From NCBI GenBank assembly GCA_037576215.1, contig JBANDB010000001.1:7254001-7318000 (forward strand): a stretch of 64,000 nucleotides of DNA. The letters run 5' to 3'. Every line of letters begins with the position of its first letter. The first letter of the stretch is position 1. The notes beneath the pieces were generated by a model. That model did no database searches, was not told where the DNA came from, and worked only from the letters and a program-made list of their open reading frames with translations. The DNA is from Armillaria gallica (Eukaryota; Basidiomycota; Agaricomycetes; Agaricales; Physalacriaceae). Of the stretch, positions 1 through 10,068 are shown in pieces. The position numbers and the translations under genes were made by a program.

Positions 1-374
1 AGAGTCGAGCTCGTTCAATGTGGTGGTGGGAAGAAGGGATTCTTGTAGAGGAGGAGATGCGCCGTACCCTGCTCTCTTTGGAATGGGAGGCTTGTAAATG
101 GAGGGGATTAGGGAGCAGGTGGGAAGACTTGGATCCAGCAGGAACAAAGGGAGTGCAAGCCTATGCGGCCTACCAGGCGATACTCTATCAATGCCTAGGG
201 ATACATTTCCGCACTCTGTGGGACATGAACGCTGAGGTCATTGCTGAGGAAGAACAGTCGGAGTCGGAGACTGAGGCAGATGGCCTGGGTGATCGCAATC
301 ATCCAGAGGTGGGAAGCGGGAAATCAAGCCGTGTGCAACCAGCCAAGCCCTTGGGAGCCCCAACTCTTCTCTGA
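1..374 (+). CDS. C-terminal fragment of a probable KDZ-type (Kyakuja-Dileera-Zisupton) transposase
   Basis: The frame is open from the window edge, so the 5' part is missing, and it stops at 372-374. The visible 120 residues have the layout I associate with the C-terminus of basidiomycete KDZ transposases: a stretch EEEMRRTLLSLEWEACKW, then an acidic linker, then a short helix with QAYAAYQAILYQCLGIHF, ending in an acidic, polar tail. KDZ proteins are cut-and-paste transposases common in mushroom genomes. I see no catalytic residues because they lie upstream of the window. The retrotransposon at 613 inserted about 240 bp downstream, so this looks like a TE nest. The family call rests on remembered pattern resemblance only. 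The ORF could instead be the end of another transposon protein. Confidence 0.45.
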   Translation, partial: SRARSMWWWEEGILVEEEMRRTLLSLEWEACKWRGLGSRWEDLDPAGTKGVQAYAAYQAILYQCLGIHFRTLWDMNAEVIAEEEQSESETEADGLGDRNHPEVGSGKSSRVQPAKPLGAPTLL

Positions 375-612
375 CATGGTGTACATCAGGCATCTGGCTG
401 TGTTTTGGAATGTAATCGTACCATTTTTGTATTTTTTTCCCGTGAATGTATTTTTAGCGATCATGCTGGTGTCGGCCCCACATAGTTTTGCACAAATATC
501 TGGTCAGCCACGAAAAGAGCCTGAAATTGGGCAAAATTGTGGATGTAAGCAGCATATTGCCAGAGGTGAGGCATTTGGGGTTCATAGTGCTTATAACCAG
601 GTGGTTATAAGC
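375..612. other. Non-coding flank of the transposase fragment, with a hairpin at the retrotransposon insertion site
   Basis: No convincing ORF. Positions 589-598 and 603-612 form a perfect 10-bp inverted repeat (GCTTATAACC / GGTTATAAGC) with a 4-nt loop. The last 5 bp (608-612, TAAGC) are the left target-site duplication of the retrotransposon that begins at 613. The stretch may be the 3' end of the truncated DNA transposon. Confidence 0.6.
608..612. repeat. Left target-site duplication TAAGC of the chromovirus
   Basis: Identical to 10064-10068; directly abuts the LTR starting at 613. Confidence 0.93.
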
Positions 613-1047
613 TGTAATACCCGAACTTTCAATCTAGGGTAATGCAACAGCTGTATTGCGTTCATACAGTCACCGTTGAGTCCCGTGATGATTGACCATC
701 AAGATTTGACTAATAGTGCTTAGCGAGAAGGAGTGTGTTTCGGTATGAATAAATGTTAGCTCAAAGCTAGGGAATATACAGCTTTGAGTACACTACTTAT
801 ATACTAAAGTGAGGGTCTGTAATGGGTGCTAAGATGAGGGTACCATGTTAGAAAGTGAATAAGCCAAGTACACGGTAACTGAGAATAATATGTGTCGAGT
901 ACACGTCAGGCGAGTGTGATGTGTTAGCGATGTGAAGATTTATGAAGGCTCTGTGGAGTTGTGGATCTAAAGATAAGATGAGGGTAAGCGCTGAAGATAA
1001 GATAAGATAAGAGGCGCTTAGATAAGGAAAATGAATAAATCATAACA
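613..1047 (-). repeat. 3' LTR of the chromovirus (435 bp)
   Basis: Same length as the 5' LTR and colinear without gaps. I count 20 differences, all transitions, 19 of them at positions where an ancestral CpG explains both copies. Bounded by TG...CA. The adjoining sense-strand polypurine tract is at 1048-1056. Confidence 0.95.
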
Positions 1048-1056
1048 TTACCCCCC
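1048..1056 (-). promoter_or_regulatory. Polypurine tract for plus-strand priming
   Basis: Sense sequence GGGGGGTAA directly abuts the 3' LTR. It is short, but in the position where Ty3/gypsy elements keep the RNase H-resistant plus-strand primer. Confidence 0.7.
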
Positions 1057-1253
1057 TGTTAAGGCAGGTGTCCCAACTGCCAGTATGCCTATCTTCCCGT
1101 CTTCTTCACTGCAATTCTGGACCCAAAGTTAGCGCCACAGCCTAAATGTCTGCGCTGCTCTTTTCTTTGGTCCCTATATGCAAGGGACTGAACGAAGAGG
1201 TGAATATTTCATGTAGGTGGTTGCAGGAGAGGGAGGGGTGAATCAGATCTGAG

Positions 1254-4200
1254 TTATGGTATTTCTGTCGGTTCGTACGGCGATTTTGTATATGTTAAAG
1301 GGTTGTCGTTGCCGCCGAATAAATCCCATAGTGGCTCTTGGTCGTACCATACCTTCTTTCCTGTGTTCTTGTCTGTGTAGGACTGCCAGTCCTGGGTTTT
1401 CTGTTTTTCGATGATGGAGTCTACGTGCTCCTTGAGATATTCATTGACGAGCTCGTCGGCGTCCATGTCTCCTTCCTTTACCCAGCTGTTTGATTCTGGT
1501 CCATATCCCTTCCATTTGACAAAGTAATCTGTGACCCAGTGCCATGGTTCCCCAGCTTTTCCTCTGACCTTTCGGTCTCTACTGTCGAGTACTTGCTCGA
1601 TTTCATAGTGCTCTTCACCGTCAATAAGATCAGGTGGTGGTGGAGGTGGCTGTTCTTGATTAGGGAATGCGGGTGGTGTGTAAGGCATCAGGAGTGATTC
1701 GTTGAATACTGGATGGATACGCCAGCCTGTTGGGAGTTTTAATTTGTATGCCAAAGCTCCGATTTTGGTGATGATGGGGAATGGGCCCATTCTTTTGTCT
1801 GCGAGTTTCTTTTTGGGATGTGGGAGATTAAGGTTGGTCGTGTCGAGCCATACCTTGTCTCCTACTTGGTATTCCACTGTAGGTCGTTTCTTTTTGTCGT
1901 ATTGGGCTTTCATCTGGTCAGCAGCTTTCTCGAGTGCTTGCTTTGCCTCGGCATGGATTTTCTGCATCTGTGAAACAAATGTGTTTGAGGCCAGTGTTCT
2001 GAAGGGTGCTCGGAGTTTTGCGCCAGGGAGAAGGTCAGCGTTATAGCCGTAGTTAATCTCGAAGGGACTTTTGCCCGTAGCGGAATGGGTGCGGTTATTG
2101 TGAGTGAAAGCTGCGAGGGAGAGCCATTCAACCCAGTCATTTTGGAGATGATTGACGAAGATCCAGAGGTATTTTTCAACCTCCTGATTAACTCGTTCAG
2201 TCTGTCCGTCAGTCTGTGGGTGATAGGCGGTGGATACGTTTGCCTTGATTTGGAGCAAGTCATAAAGGTCTTTCATGAACTTGGATACAAACACAGTGCC
2301 TTGGTCGCTGATGATGACTTGTGGCATCCCATGTCTGGCATAAACATCGTCTCGTAGGATTTTGGCCCACCCTTCCAATGACATCTCTGTTGTACATGCG
2401 ACAGGTATGATTTCCTTAGAGAAACGGTCGACAATCATTAAGATTGTGTCAAAACTGTTGCACTTAGGTAAACCAGTGACCATATCGACGGAGATATGAG
2501 TCCATGGTCAGGATGGAATGGCATTTGGATGAAGCGGTGCTGCTTTTGCTTGGGTGCCCAACTTGGTTCGTTGGCATGTCTCGCAGCCGCAGACATAATC
2601 TTCTATGTCTTTTTTCATCTTGGGCCACCAATATTCTCGTAAGACGAGTTCTTTGGTCTTTTCAATGCCGGGGTGTCCCGCCGTGATGTGGTCGTGAAAT
2701 TGCGCGATGATTTCTCCTCGTAATGCATGGTCAGAAGGAACATAAATGCGGGAGTCATAATAGATCAGCCCGTCATCCTGTTTCATTCCTCAGTCATGGT
2801 TAAGGGAAGTCGTGACACTCTTGTCCCATCGGTGGTGGTCGAGCGTGGCTTGCTTTATCTTGGTGTGGATCTCCTCGATAGTGGGCATGACTAGTGCCTG
2901 GAAGTGCTCGGGTTTGAGGACAATAACCTCATCATTGTCCTCCTTTCCTTGCTCATGATCTGCTCTGCGACTGAGTAAGTCAGCCTTTTTGTTCATGGTT
3001 CCTGATTTGTGGTGTAGCGTGAAATGGTATTCGGCAAGCTCTGTTACCCAACGCGCTTGTCGTCGGTTTAGCTTCTGAGGTTTTCGGAAATACTGGAGAT
3101 TCTGATGATCTGTCCAGATTTCGAAATCCTGTGCCACTCCCATTAGGTAGTGCCTCCACTCGTCTAGCATGAGCATTATTGTGAGTAGCTCTTTGTCGTA
3201 AATTTTGTAATTTTGTTCTGTAACTGTGAGGGACTTGGACAGAAACGCGACTGGGCACCATTTGCTGTCTTGTTCTTGGGATAGAACTGCCCCTATGGCT
3301 CCTTCACTTGCGTCTGCCTCTACACGGAACTTTCCTTCCTCTGTGGGTATTGCCAGTACCACTTCTTCAGCCAGTAGTCTTTTCAACTCTTTGAATGCGT
3401 CCTGTTGCGCTTTTCCCCACTTCCATGGATCGTTTCCTGTCAGCTGGGTCATCGGTTTGACGACCTTGCTGTACCCTTTGATGAAACATCTGTAGAAGTT
3501 GGTAAAGCCTAAGAACGACTGGAGTTGTACTTTCTTGACTGGCACAGGCCACTCTGCGATTCCTGCGATTTTGACTGGGTCCATCCAGATGCTCCCTTCA
3601 CTGATGATGACTCCGAGGTACTCTGTTTCCAAGGTTTCTAACTCGCATTTTTCCGCTTTAAGGAATAGCTTGTTCTTTTGGAGGAGTCTTAGAACCTCGC
3701 ACGTAATGTGACGATGCTCCTCCTTGGTCTTGGTCATGATTAGGATGTCATCGAGGTAGACTGTGATGGCACCTGATGCAATGAGGTTCTTGAAAATGTC
3801 ATTCATCATCCACTGGAAGGTGGCAGGCGAATTGGTGAGCCCAAAGAACATAACCGTGGGTTCGAACAACCCTCTGTTAGTTCTGAATGCCACCTTCCAC
3901 TCGTCGCCGCTTTTAATGCGCACATTGTTGTACCCCCATTGAACATCAAGTTTGGAGAAATACTTGGCTCCCCGCAACTTGTCCATTAGTTCTGAAATCA
4001 GGGGAAGTGGATAACAGTTTTTAATCGTCATCTCATTGAGCTTCCTATAATCCTGGACTGGTCGCAGCTTGCCATCCTTCTTTTTAACGAAGAAGAATGG
4101 CAAAGCCATGGGTGACTTGGATGGTCGTATTCGTCCACTCAAGAGGTTCTCGTCTAAGAACTTGTTGAGTTCTGCCTGTTCGTTTCGGTTGAGGGGGTAG

Positions 4201-6251
4201 ACCTTGCAGTCAAGGTTGGTGCTGGCATTTGGAGTAAGTTCGATGGCATGGTCCCACGTCTTTGGTTCAGGGAGTTCATCGAAATTGTCTTTGGTGAACA
4301 AATCGTTGAAATCCTGACACCACTTTGGGACCATTTCTTCAAATGTCTTGGTCTCTTTGTCTGCATTGGCCGCAGTGGCTAAGTCATTGGTGTGATGAGC
4401 GCATATGAGAATGGCTCACATGAAATCTATTGCGAGAATGGTATCTCCCTCCTCCAGTTCCTCGTCCCACTTGTCGTTGGGATCTGCATCAGGTAGTATG
4501 AATGGGTTCTTGCGGCATTCGCACCGTGCAAACATTAATCCTCCCATCTTCCAATTGATGATCGGATTATGCCGAGCTAACCAATCGTGACCGAGGAAGA
4601 TCTCTTTATCACCGAGATCTGTTACAGCTAGATCTATTCATTCAGAATGATCCCTGATTTTGAGATGGATCTCGGTGTATTTGGTGATTGATCCTCCTTG
4701 GTTTTTGGTTCCGTCGGCATTATAGACTGGGATTGGTGCAGCCGTTGCTTGAGTCAGGATCTTGTGTTGTTCAATGAATTTTTTGTTGATGGCGCTGCTG
4801 GTACATCCACTGTCTACTAACACAGTTGTAGAGATATTGGGAATAGTTCCTGGTGCCCCGAGAATGACAGGGATAACCAGGTCTTTCCCTTTATCGCTTA
4901 GTGTGCTGATATGTCACTTTGGTTGTTGTAGTTCTTCCACCCACCAGAGTGCATTGATTCGCTTCATCTCTCTCATTGCTTCGATCATTGAGTCGATGAC
5001 TTCTTCTGCGTGCGCTTTGTGGATCCAATTCTTTAGGATTGCCTTTGCCTCTGACTCCGTACGCGCTGTTACTACTCCGCGTAGAGTCCATTCAGCTCCG
5101 AATGGTTTAAGCCATTCATTATAGGTCTCTCCGCTTGTATAAGTGCACGAGAGTTGCAGGGCCTCTTCAACCTTCACGTCAACCCGTACGGGCTCGACTA
5201 CCGTTGGTGAGGTCACCACAATTTCCAAGTCTAAAGGGGTTAATTTAGCGTTCTTGTTCATCATGAAACTGGTAATGTCCTTGTGATCAGGTACTTCTTC
5301 CAAAGTAGCTACCTGATGCCCCCTTTGCACTGCCTGGGTGCTAGCAGCTTCCTGTCCTGCGGCTTTCTGGTTGGTTGTGGAATGGGAGGTGCTTTCCTCA
5401 AAGGTGCTGTCTCGGGAAGAGACAGCAGGTTGGGCTGCCACCACTGAGCAACGATTGCCTTCGCTTCTCACCGTTGAGCAGCGGTCGCCTTCACCTGGTT
5501 CCTTCGGGCCTGTGTTCTGTTGCAGGTCCCTTGTTTCATTCAGCGTTCCCCCTTTGTCGAGTCGCCCTTCGTCACGATAGGTATTGACAACTGATCGGGG
5601 GCCCTTACTCGACTCCGGTTCGTCCTTGGTTAGCTCCAGGACTGAGAGCAAATAGTCCCTTGCCCTCGCATCTATCTTCTGTGTTTCGGTGTCGACATTG
5701 TCGTCCTCAGCCTTCCCCAAAGCCCCATCGTGGGATTTACACTTTGGTATCTGTACGGTAATCTCTTTTACCAGAGGAGGTTTCGCTGAAGCTATTCCCT
5801 TGAAACTCCCTGTGAGGCAGGGACTCCATAGAGCCGTTTCTCCAGGGGGTTTGCCGTTAGGCATCTGTTCCCCTGCCCCATCCGGTCGCTCATTTGTCAC
5901 TGTGTGTGCCTTCCAAAGGCCACTCGACTGGTGCAACACTGTTATGATGGGTGTCACTATGGTGGGTGACTTGTCGCCTCGCGCTTTTGCCTGTAATAGG
6001 TTACTCGCCAGGCGTCGAACCGATAGTTCAGTGGCTATCGCGCTCATTCCTGGGTCCTTGGATTGATTCTTGCTTAGTTTCTGGTCTGATTGTGAAGTCG
6101 CAGGTATATTCAAATGCTCAGTGGATACTACAGGTGATATATAAGTACATTGATGAAGCATAATAGGCATACCAGCCGAAACTAAGTCCTTTGCTGAGTG
6201 AGTCGAATCATTTACTCCTCGGCACTCTCTTTTACCTCCTTGATACTCGAG
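1254..6251 (-). pseudogene. pol of the chromovirus: protease, RT, RNase H, integrase, chromodomain
   Basis: One frame, open from at least 6251 (overlapping the gag 3' end) to 1254, interrupted by five TGA codons at 4914, 4638, 4416, 2790 and 2508. Domains in order: a long low-complexity spacer (6170-4917); aspartic protease with LVDSG (about 4820); reverse transcriptase with YLDD (about 3745); RNase H with ADAS and a TDHQNL block; integrase HHCC zinc finger (about 2720-2590); the integrase core D,D,E with ISDQGT and the TAYHPQTDGQTERVNQE block; then a chromodomain (YFVKWKGYGPESNSW, about 1550-1480). Pol is in the -1 frame relative to gag. No canonical slippery heptamer was obvious in the overlap, so the expression mechanism is unknown. 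In the live element the chromodomain would steer integration to marked chromatin. Confidence 0.93.
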
Positions 6252-9200
6252 AGCTCCTGTGCTGGGCGATTATCCCAATAAGTGTTGAGGCGTCGTAATG
6301 CCTCTTCCCAGGTTTTTGCTGCAGTAGGGCAGTCTCGCTTGAAGTGGCCTTTCTTGCCACATCGGAAGCATATTGAGGCTGCCCTGGCAGCGTCGACATC
6401 CATCGGCACACCGCAGCCCCCAAAAGTAGTCCCTGTAGCCGTCGTCTTTGTCGGTACTGGGGCTGCTGTTTGGCCACCCTTAGTGGGCGTGGTCATCTTC
6501 TGTGTCTGTGGTCATGCTGATGGCACTATCGTTCCTTCTGCCTGTTTGAGATGCCAATTGTAGTCGATTCAGAGGAGACGATGTAAGGCTAGCAAACTCT
6601 CTGGTAAGAGAAAGTTGCATCTGCATCTGCAAGATCTTTTGTATATGCAAGGAGGGTTACCACCCGCTCTGAAGGGATCCGATAGAATCCACTCCGTCTG
6701 TGGATACAATAGAAAGAAGTAGTCCAAGCATCTGTTTAGGATGCTGAACAGAGAGCAGTTGTGAAGGTAGTGAGAGAAAAGGAGAAATCCTGGCAATCCA
6801 TTCACAATGCTAGGCTCAGGGGCGGCTAGATATGCTTAGGAGAGTAGCAGAATTTATTCCTTTAGTGTGCTATGAGCAAGTGAGATTTAACTAACTTTCT
6901 AAGTACATTACACCTGCTTATATAGTAGCAGACCCGAGTCCCCGCTTCCGCACCTGCCCGCTCCGATAGCCCTGAATTTACCTTCATAGCTGGTATTTGA
7001 CACGAGCTGTCGCGCTGAAATCCGCTACGCGAGCTAATCCAGCGTCATCAAGCGCACTCTGCAACACCTTCCTCATCTGGTCTGGTTCAAGAATAGCCAT
7101 ATATGGCTATCTGCTGTCAGCCAATTTGTCCACTCTTTCAAGGATGATCCTTCTGCCATCCGCTGGCACGGGCGCTTCAGGTTGATAGCTGTCATCTCCT
7201 GGAGCCTGGGCTAGTCAAATTCCCATGAAACGAGATGGTTTCATGGCAGATAGCATATGGCCAGGCAGACGATGTACTGCTTGGCAGATGTGAAGCGGAT
7301 AGGTGGTTGCCCAGGTGGATTCCGCAGGAATTCCATTTTTGAACAGTAGGAAAGTGCGATGGAGGAGCAGCAAGTGAAAGTAGCTGTAGCATAGCACCTA
7401 GTTGCTGTATCAAGGTGAAAGCCAAAATTTGGTGCACACATAGATGTGGTGCAGCACAACGAGCCTTCCAGTCAGGGTAGTCAGTTGGTACTTCTCCGTC
7501 AGCCGAGTATATAGTATTTTTACTCGTCTGGTGGGTGGCTTTCTTGACTTGGTGTAGCATGGCTTGGTCATTATTGCATACCCTGGCATGGTAGGCTAGC
7601 TCTTTGAAGATCTGGAAGAACTTGTCGCCATCCTTCTCGTCTGCTTGCCTAAGCTTCTCCCACTGCGCGTACTTCAACTGTGAGTCGGCATCCTTCCAGA
7701 ACCTCTTGTTGAGCTCCGACTTGAAATCCTCGTAAATCGGATACTGCTGCTCCCCGTCTGGCGTCTTTCCTATGATTTGCGCACACAACTGCCACCACCT
7801 TTCAGCGTTGTCTGCAAGTCGAGAGACACAGAAGACGACTTTATGTGGGTGGTTGCAGAAGTGTCGGTTAAAGACGTCAAAGTGCAGTTCACACTTTAGG
7901 AAGAAGCAGGTGATGTCATTAGAATCCCCTTTGAAATCGTCGACTTCCTTCAAGATTTTAGGCTTCAAGTCGTCGTAGGGGGCAACTGCTCTGTCAAGTA
8001 GCTGCCAGGGTATTGGTGGGTCTGGTAGCACTGGAGGCATGGGGAAACGTGGGAGCATTACCCGTACTGGGGGAGCGGGAGGTTGTGGCAGTTGCGCAGG
8101 TTGACCACCGGCTCTGTGACCGCCACCAGCAAATGGCTGGAACCCAGGTTGGTACATTTCTGGTGCCGCCTGTCTAGTGACATAGGAGAAGGTATTGGTG
8201 ACCCGAGGGGGCACTATCGGTGGTTCGTCTGGCATTGGTTCCTGGATCTTGATCTCCTGTGCGGCTTCTTTGTAAGGAGGGAATTCCTCCATTACAGCAT
8301 CCGGGTGTATTTCATTCCATAGGAAGTGAGCGTTTTGCTCTGCTTCATACTGTAAGATCTCATCTGATGGGAGACCTTTCTGTTTCTTCATAAAATAATT
8401 GTTTCTGCCTTGGGAGTTTCCCCAAGCCACGGAAAAGGGTAATTCATAGGCGAAATAATTATATATATCCACAAGTTCTGCTTGCCTTAATAGAGCGGGA
8501 ATTGGAATTGTGGGGTCATCGTCTGTTTCGTTATAGAAATTGATGGCGTCAGTCAGCATCATCATCACTGGGGTTTGAGGGTGGATGCTCGCTCGGCGAC
8601 TCGGTGGCCGAGTGGGGGACGCCGTCGATCATGGGGTAGGTGGTCGGGAAAGGGGTAGGGGGATGGGGTGGATATGGGTTGACGGCGGTACTTGCCTCGC
8701 TTGGCTCGACCTCAGGCTGTGGCTGCTCTCGGAGTCACTGGGTGAGTCGCTCCTAAGCACTTGCTTGAGGGGGGCGATTCGGGGACCTGCAGGGCTGTGC
8801 TCACCAACCACTATGCCTTGGGGGTTGTAGGGTTGAGGGGCCGGCGACAGGTTCCTCGATGGCTCATACAGGCTCGGGTGTGAGCTCCCAGTTTTGTACA
8901 GGGTATTCCCACATTGTAAGGGTTCTGTAACCACTCGGGGGAGGTGTGCGGTGGTTGGGCAAGCGATTGGAGGGGAAGTAGGCACTGTAGGGAATGTCAA
9001 TGTTGTCCCAGAACTCCTGGGAAGTGATACCAGCTGCGGGTGGTGGAGTAGGGTACCTGTCAGCCCAAGGGTTGTAATTGGTGATTGGGGTGACAGGTCA
9101 TGTGTCGCAGCCCACGCTGAATCCCCTGCCACAGGCGGTGAGTCGGGAGTTCGTGCTGGATGAGGGAGGTCAAGGGACAGCTGTGACATGCTCGGGAGTG

Positions 9201-9411
9201 GGTGGGGGAGTTGCGGAGGCAATGGTGATGATAGGCGTGCGCCCTCCAGAAGAGGTAGGAGATTGTCTCTCCAGGATGATGGGAGGAGTCGACTCAGGAA
9301 TGTTTGTCTCCATCTCATCGACTCCTGATCTAGAGAACTGGTTGATTGGGATCGGTCACCGTGGTATGGGTGTGAAGAGTTGGGGTGGCTGCTGCTCGAG
9401 CGGGATGCCAT
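6212..9411 (-). pseudogene. gag of the chromovirus, split by an insertion and three TGA codons
   Basis: Reading from the first good ATG at 9411: a Ser/Pro-rich N-terminal region (9411-8632), a TGA at 8629-8631, then a capsid-type region (8568-7463) with the RWW and NKRFWKDA-like blocks of retrotransposon Gag. The 877-bp insertion at 6582-7458 shifts the frame by two. The frame resumes after it and ends with a CCHC zinc knuckle (CFRCGKKGHFKRDC, about 6380-6340) and TAA at 6212-6214. Further TGA codons are at 6569-6571 and 6512-6514. Removing the insertion plus one TSD copy restores one continuous frame, so gag was originally a single ORF of roughly 730 codons from that ATG. An upstream in-frame GTG/other start (to 9537) is possible. 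Confidence 0.88.
6582..7458. mobile_element. 877-bp TG...CA insertion within gag, probably a solo LTR
   Basis: Begins TGTAAGGC and ends GCAGCACA on the plus strand, flanked by a 4-bp duplication ACGA (6578-6581 and 7459-7462). Excision with one ACGA restores the gag reading frame exactly, which fixes both ends. There is no paired short LTR inside and no convincing ORF. A TATATAG box lies near 6920. A solo LTR of another retrotransposon fits the TG/CA ends and the small TSD. A TRIM or unrelated insertion is possible. Internal ORFs of 60-80 codons look fortuitous. Confidence 0.8.
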
Positions 9412-9463
9412 TGGTATTATTGGTAATGACTGAGGGGGTGGTGCAGTGCGCCTCTTCTTGTCA

Positions 9464-9586
9464 TCATAACTGTAATTGTCTTGTTCTGTGATGGAACCTG
9501 ACTGCAAGAATGAGGGCAATGGAGACGAGGGTGGCACTTGGTATTCCTAGTGCGATGGCTATAATATGAGTGTCGTCGTTCTCCAT
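9464..9586 (-). CDS. Possible 40-residue leader ORF upstream of gag with one membrane helix
   Basis: An ATG at 9586 shortly after the primer-binding site opens a 40-codon ORF in a different frame from gag. It begins MENDDTH and then has a ~20-residue hydrophobic stretch (IIAIALGIPSATLVSIALIL) followed by basic residues. It ends before the gag ATG at 9411. It could be a regulatory uORF, a small membrane peptide or chance. I do not recognise it. Confidence 0.25.
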   Translation of the reverse strand: MENDDTHIIAIALGIPSATLVSIALILAVRFHHRTRQLQL

Positions 9587-9614
9587 GGAGGTGTCTAAAG
9601 GGAAGGTAGTAAGA

Positions 9615-9627
9615 AGCTTTGAGCTAA
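9615..9627 (-). promoter_or_regulatory. Self-priming primer-binding site of the chromovirus
   Basis: One nucleotide after the 5' LTR in the sense direction. It does not start with the TGG expected for a tRNA 3'-CCA primer. Its 13 nt (sense TTAGCTCAAAGCT) are exactly complementary to the LTR segment 9784-9772, located ~35 nt after the TATA box. This is the arrangement known for Tf1, whose mRNA 5' end folds back and primes reverse transcription. Confidence 0.8.
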
Positions 9628-9628
9628 A

Positions 9629-10063
9629 TGTAATACCTGAACTTTCAATCTAGGGTAATGCAACAGCTGTATCATGTTCATACAGTCACCGTTGAGTCCT
9701 GTGATGATTGACTGTCAAGATTTGACTAATAGTGCTTAGTGAGAAGGAGTGTGTTTCGGTATGAATAAATGTTAGCTCAAAGCTAGGGAATATACAGCTT
9801 TGAGTACACTACTTATATACTAAAGTGAGGGTCTGTAATGGGTGCTAAGATGAGGGTACCATGTTAGAAAGTGAATAAGCCAAGTACATGGTAACCAAGA
9901 ATAATATGTGTTGAGTACACGTTGGGTGAGTGTGACGTGTTAGCGATGTGAAGATTTATGAAGGCTCTGTGGAGTCGTGGATCTAAAGATAAGATAAGGG
10001 TAAGTGCTGAAGATAAGATAAGATAAGAGGCACTTAGATAAGGAAAATGAATAAATCATAACA
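9629..10063 (-). repeat. 5' LTR of the chromovirus (435 bp)
   Basis: Sense-strand TATA box TATATAAG at 9819-9812. A candidate transcription start near 9784 lies about 35 nt downstream, which makes U3 about 279 bp (9785-10063). The 13-nt segment at 9784-9772, which would be the RNA 5' end, is complementary to the primer-binding site at 9615-9627. Confidence 0.95.
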
Positions 10064-10068
10064 TAAGC
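10064..10068. repeat. Right target-site duplication TAAGC of the chromovirus
   Basis: Identical to 608-612; directly follows the LTR ending at 10063. The flanks therefore rejoin into one pre-insertion sequence. Confidence 0.93.

Larger units (their letters stand above)
613..10063 (-). mobile_element. Complete Ty3/gypsy chromovirus LTR retrotransposon (Tf1/sushi-like), inactivated
   Basis: A 9.45-kb element on the minus strand, bounded by two 435-bp LTRs (613-1047 and 9629-10063) that begin TG and end CA. Perfect 5-bp target-site duplications TAAGC lie at 608-612 and 10064-10068. Internal order in the sense direction is 5' LTR, primer-binding site, gag (capsid then CCHC knuckle), protease, reverse transcriptase, RNase H, integrase with C-terminal chromodomain, polypurine tract, 3' LTR. 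This order (PR-RT-RH-IN) and the chromodomain define a chromovirus. Gag and pol are in different frames (pol is -1 relative to gag). The element is dead: gag is split by an 877-bp insertion and the ORFs carry eight in-frame TGA codons, all explainable as CpG decay. The sense-strand primer site is complementary to the element's own predicted RNA 5' end, as in the self-priming Tf1/sushi group. Confidence 0.95.

Noticed and set aside
4914..6170. The 418-codon pol spacer as an independent host gene
   Set aside because: It is in frame with the protease downstream once a single TGA is ignored, and lies wholly inside the element.
613..10063. Repeat-induced point mutation (RIP) as the cause of retrotransposon decay
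   Set aside because: RIP in Ascomycota targets mainly CpA. Here substitutions are at CpG and density is low, so methyl-CpG deamination is the simpler explanation.
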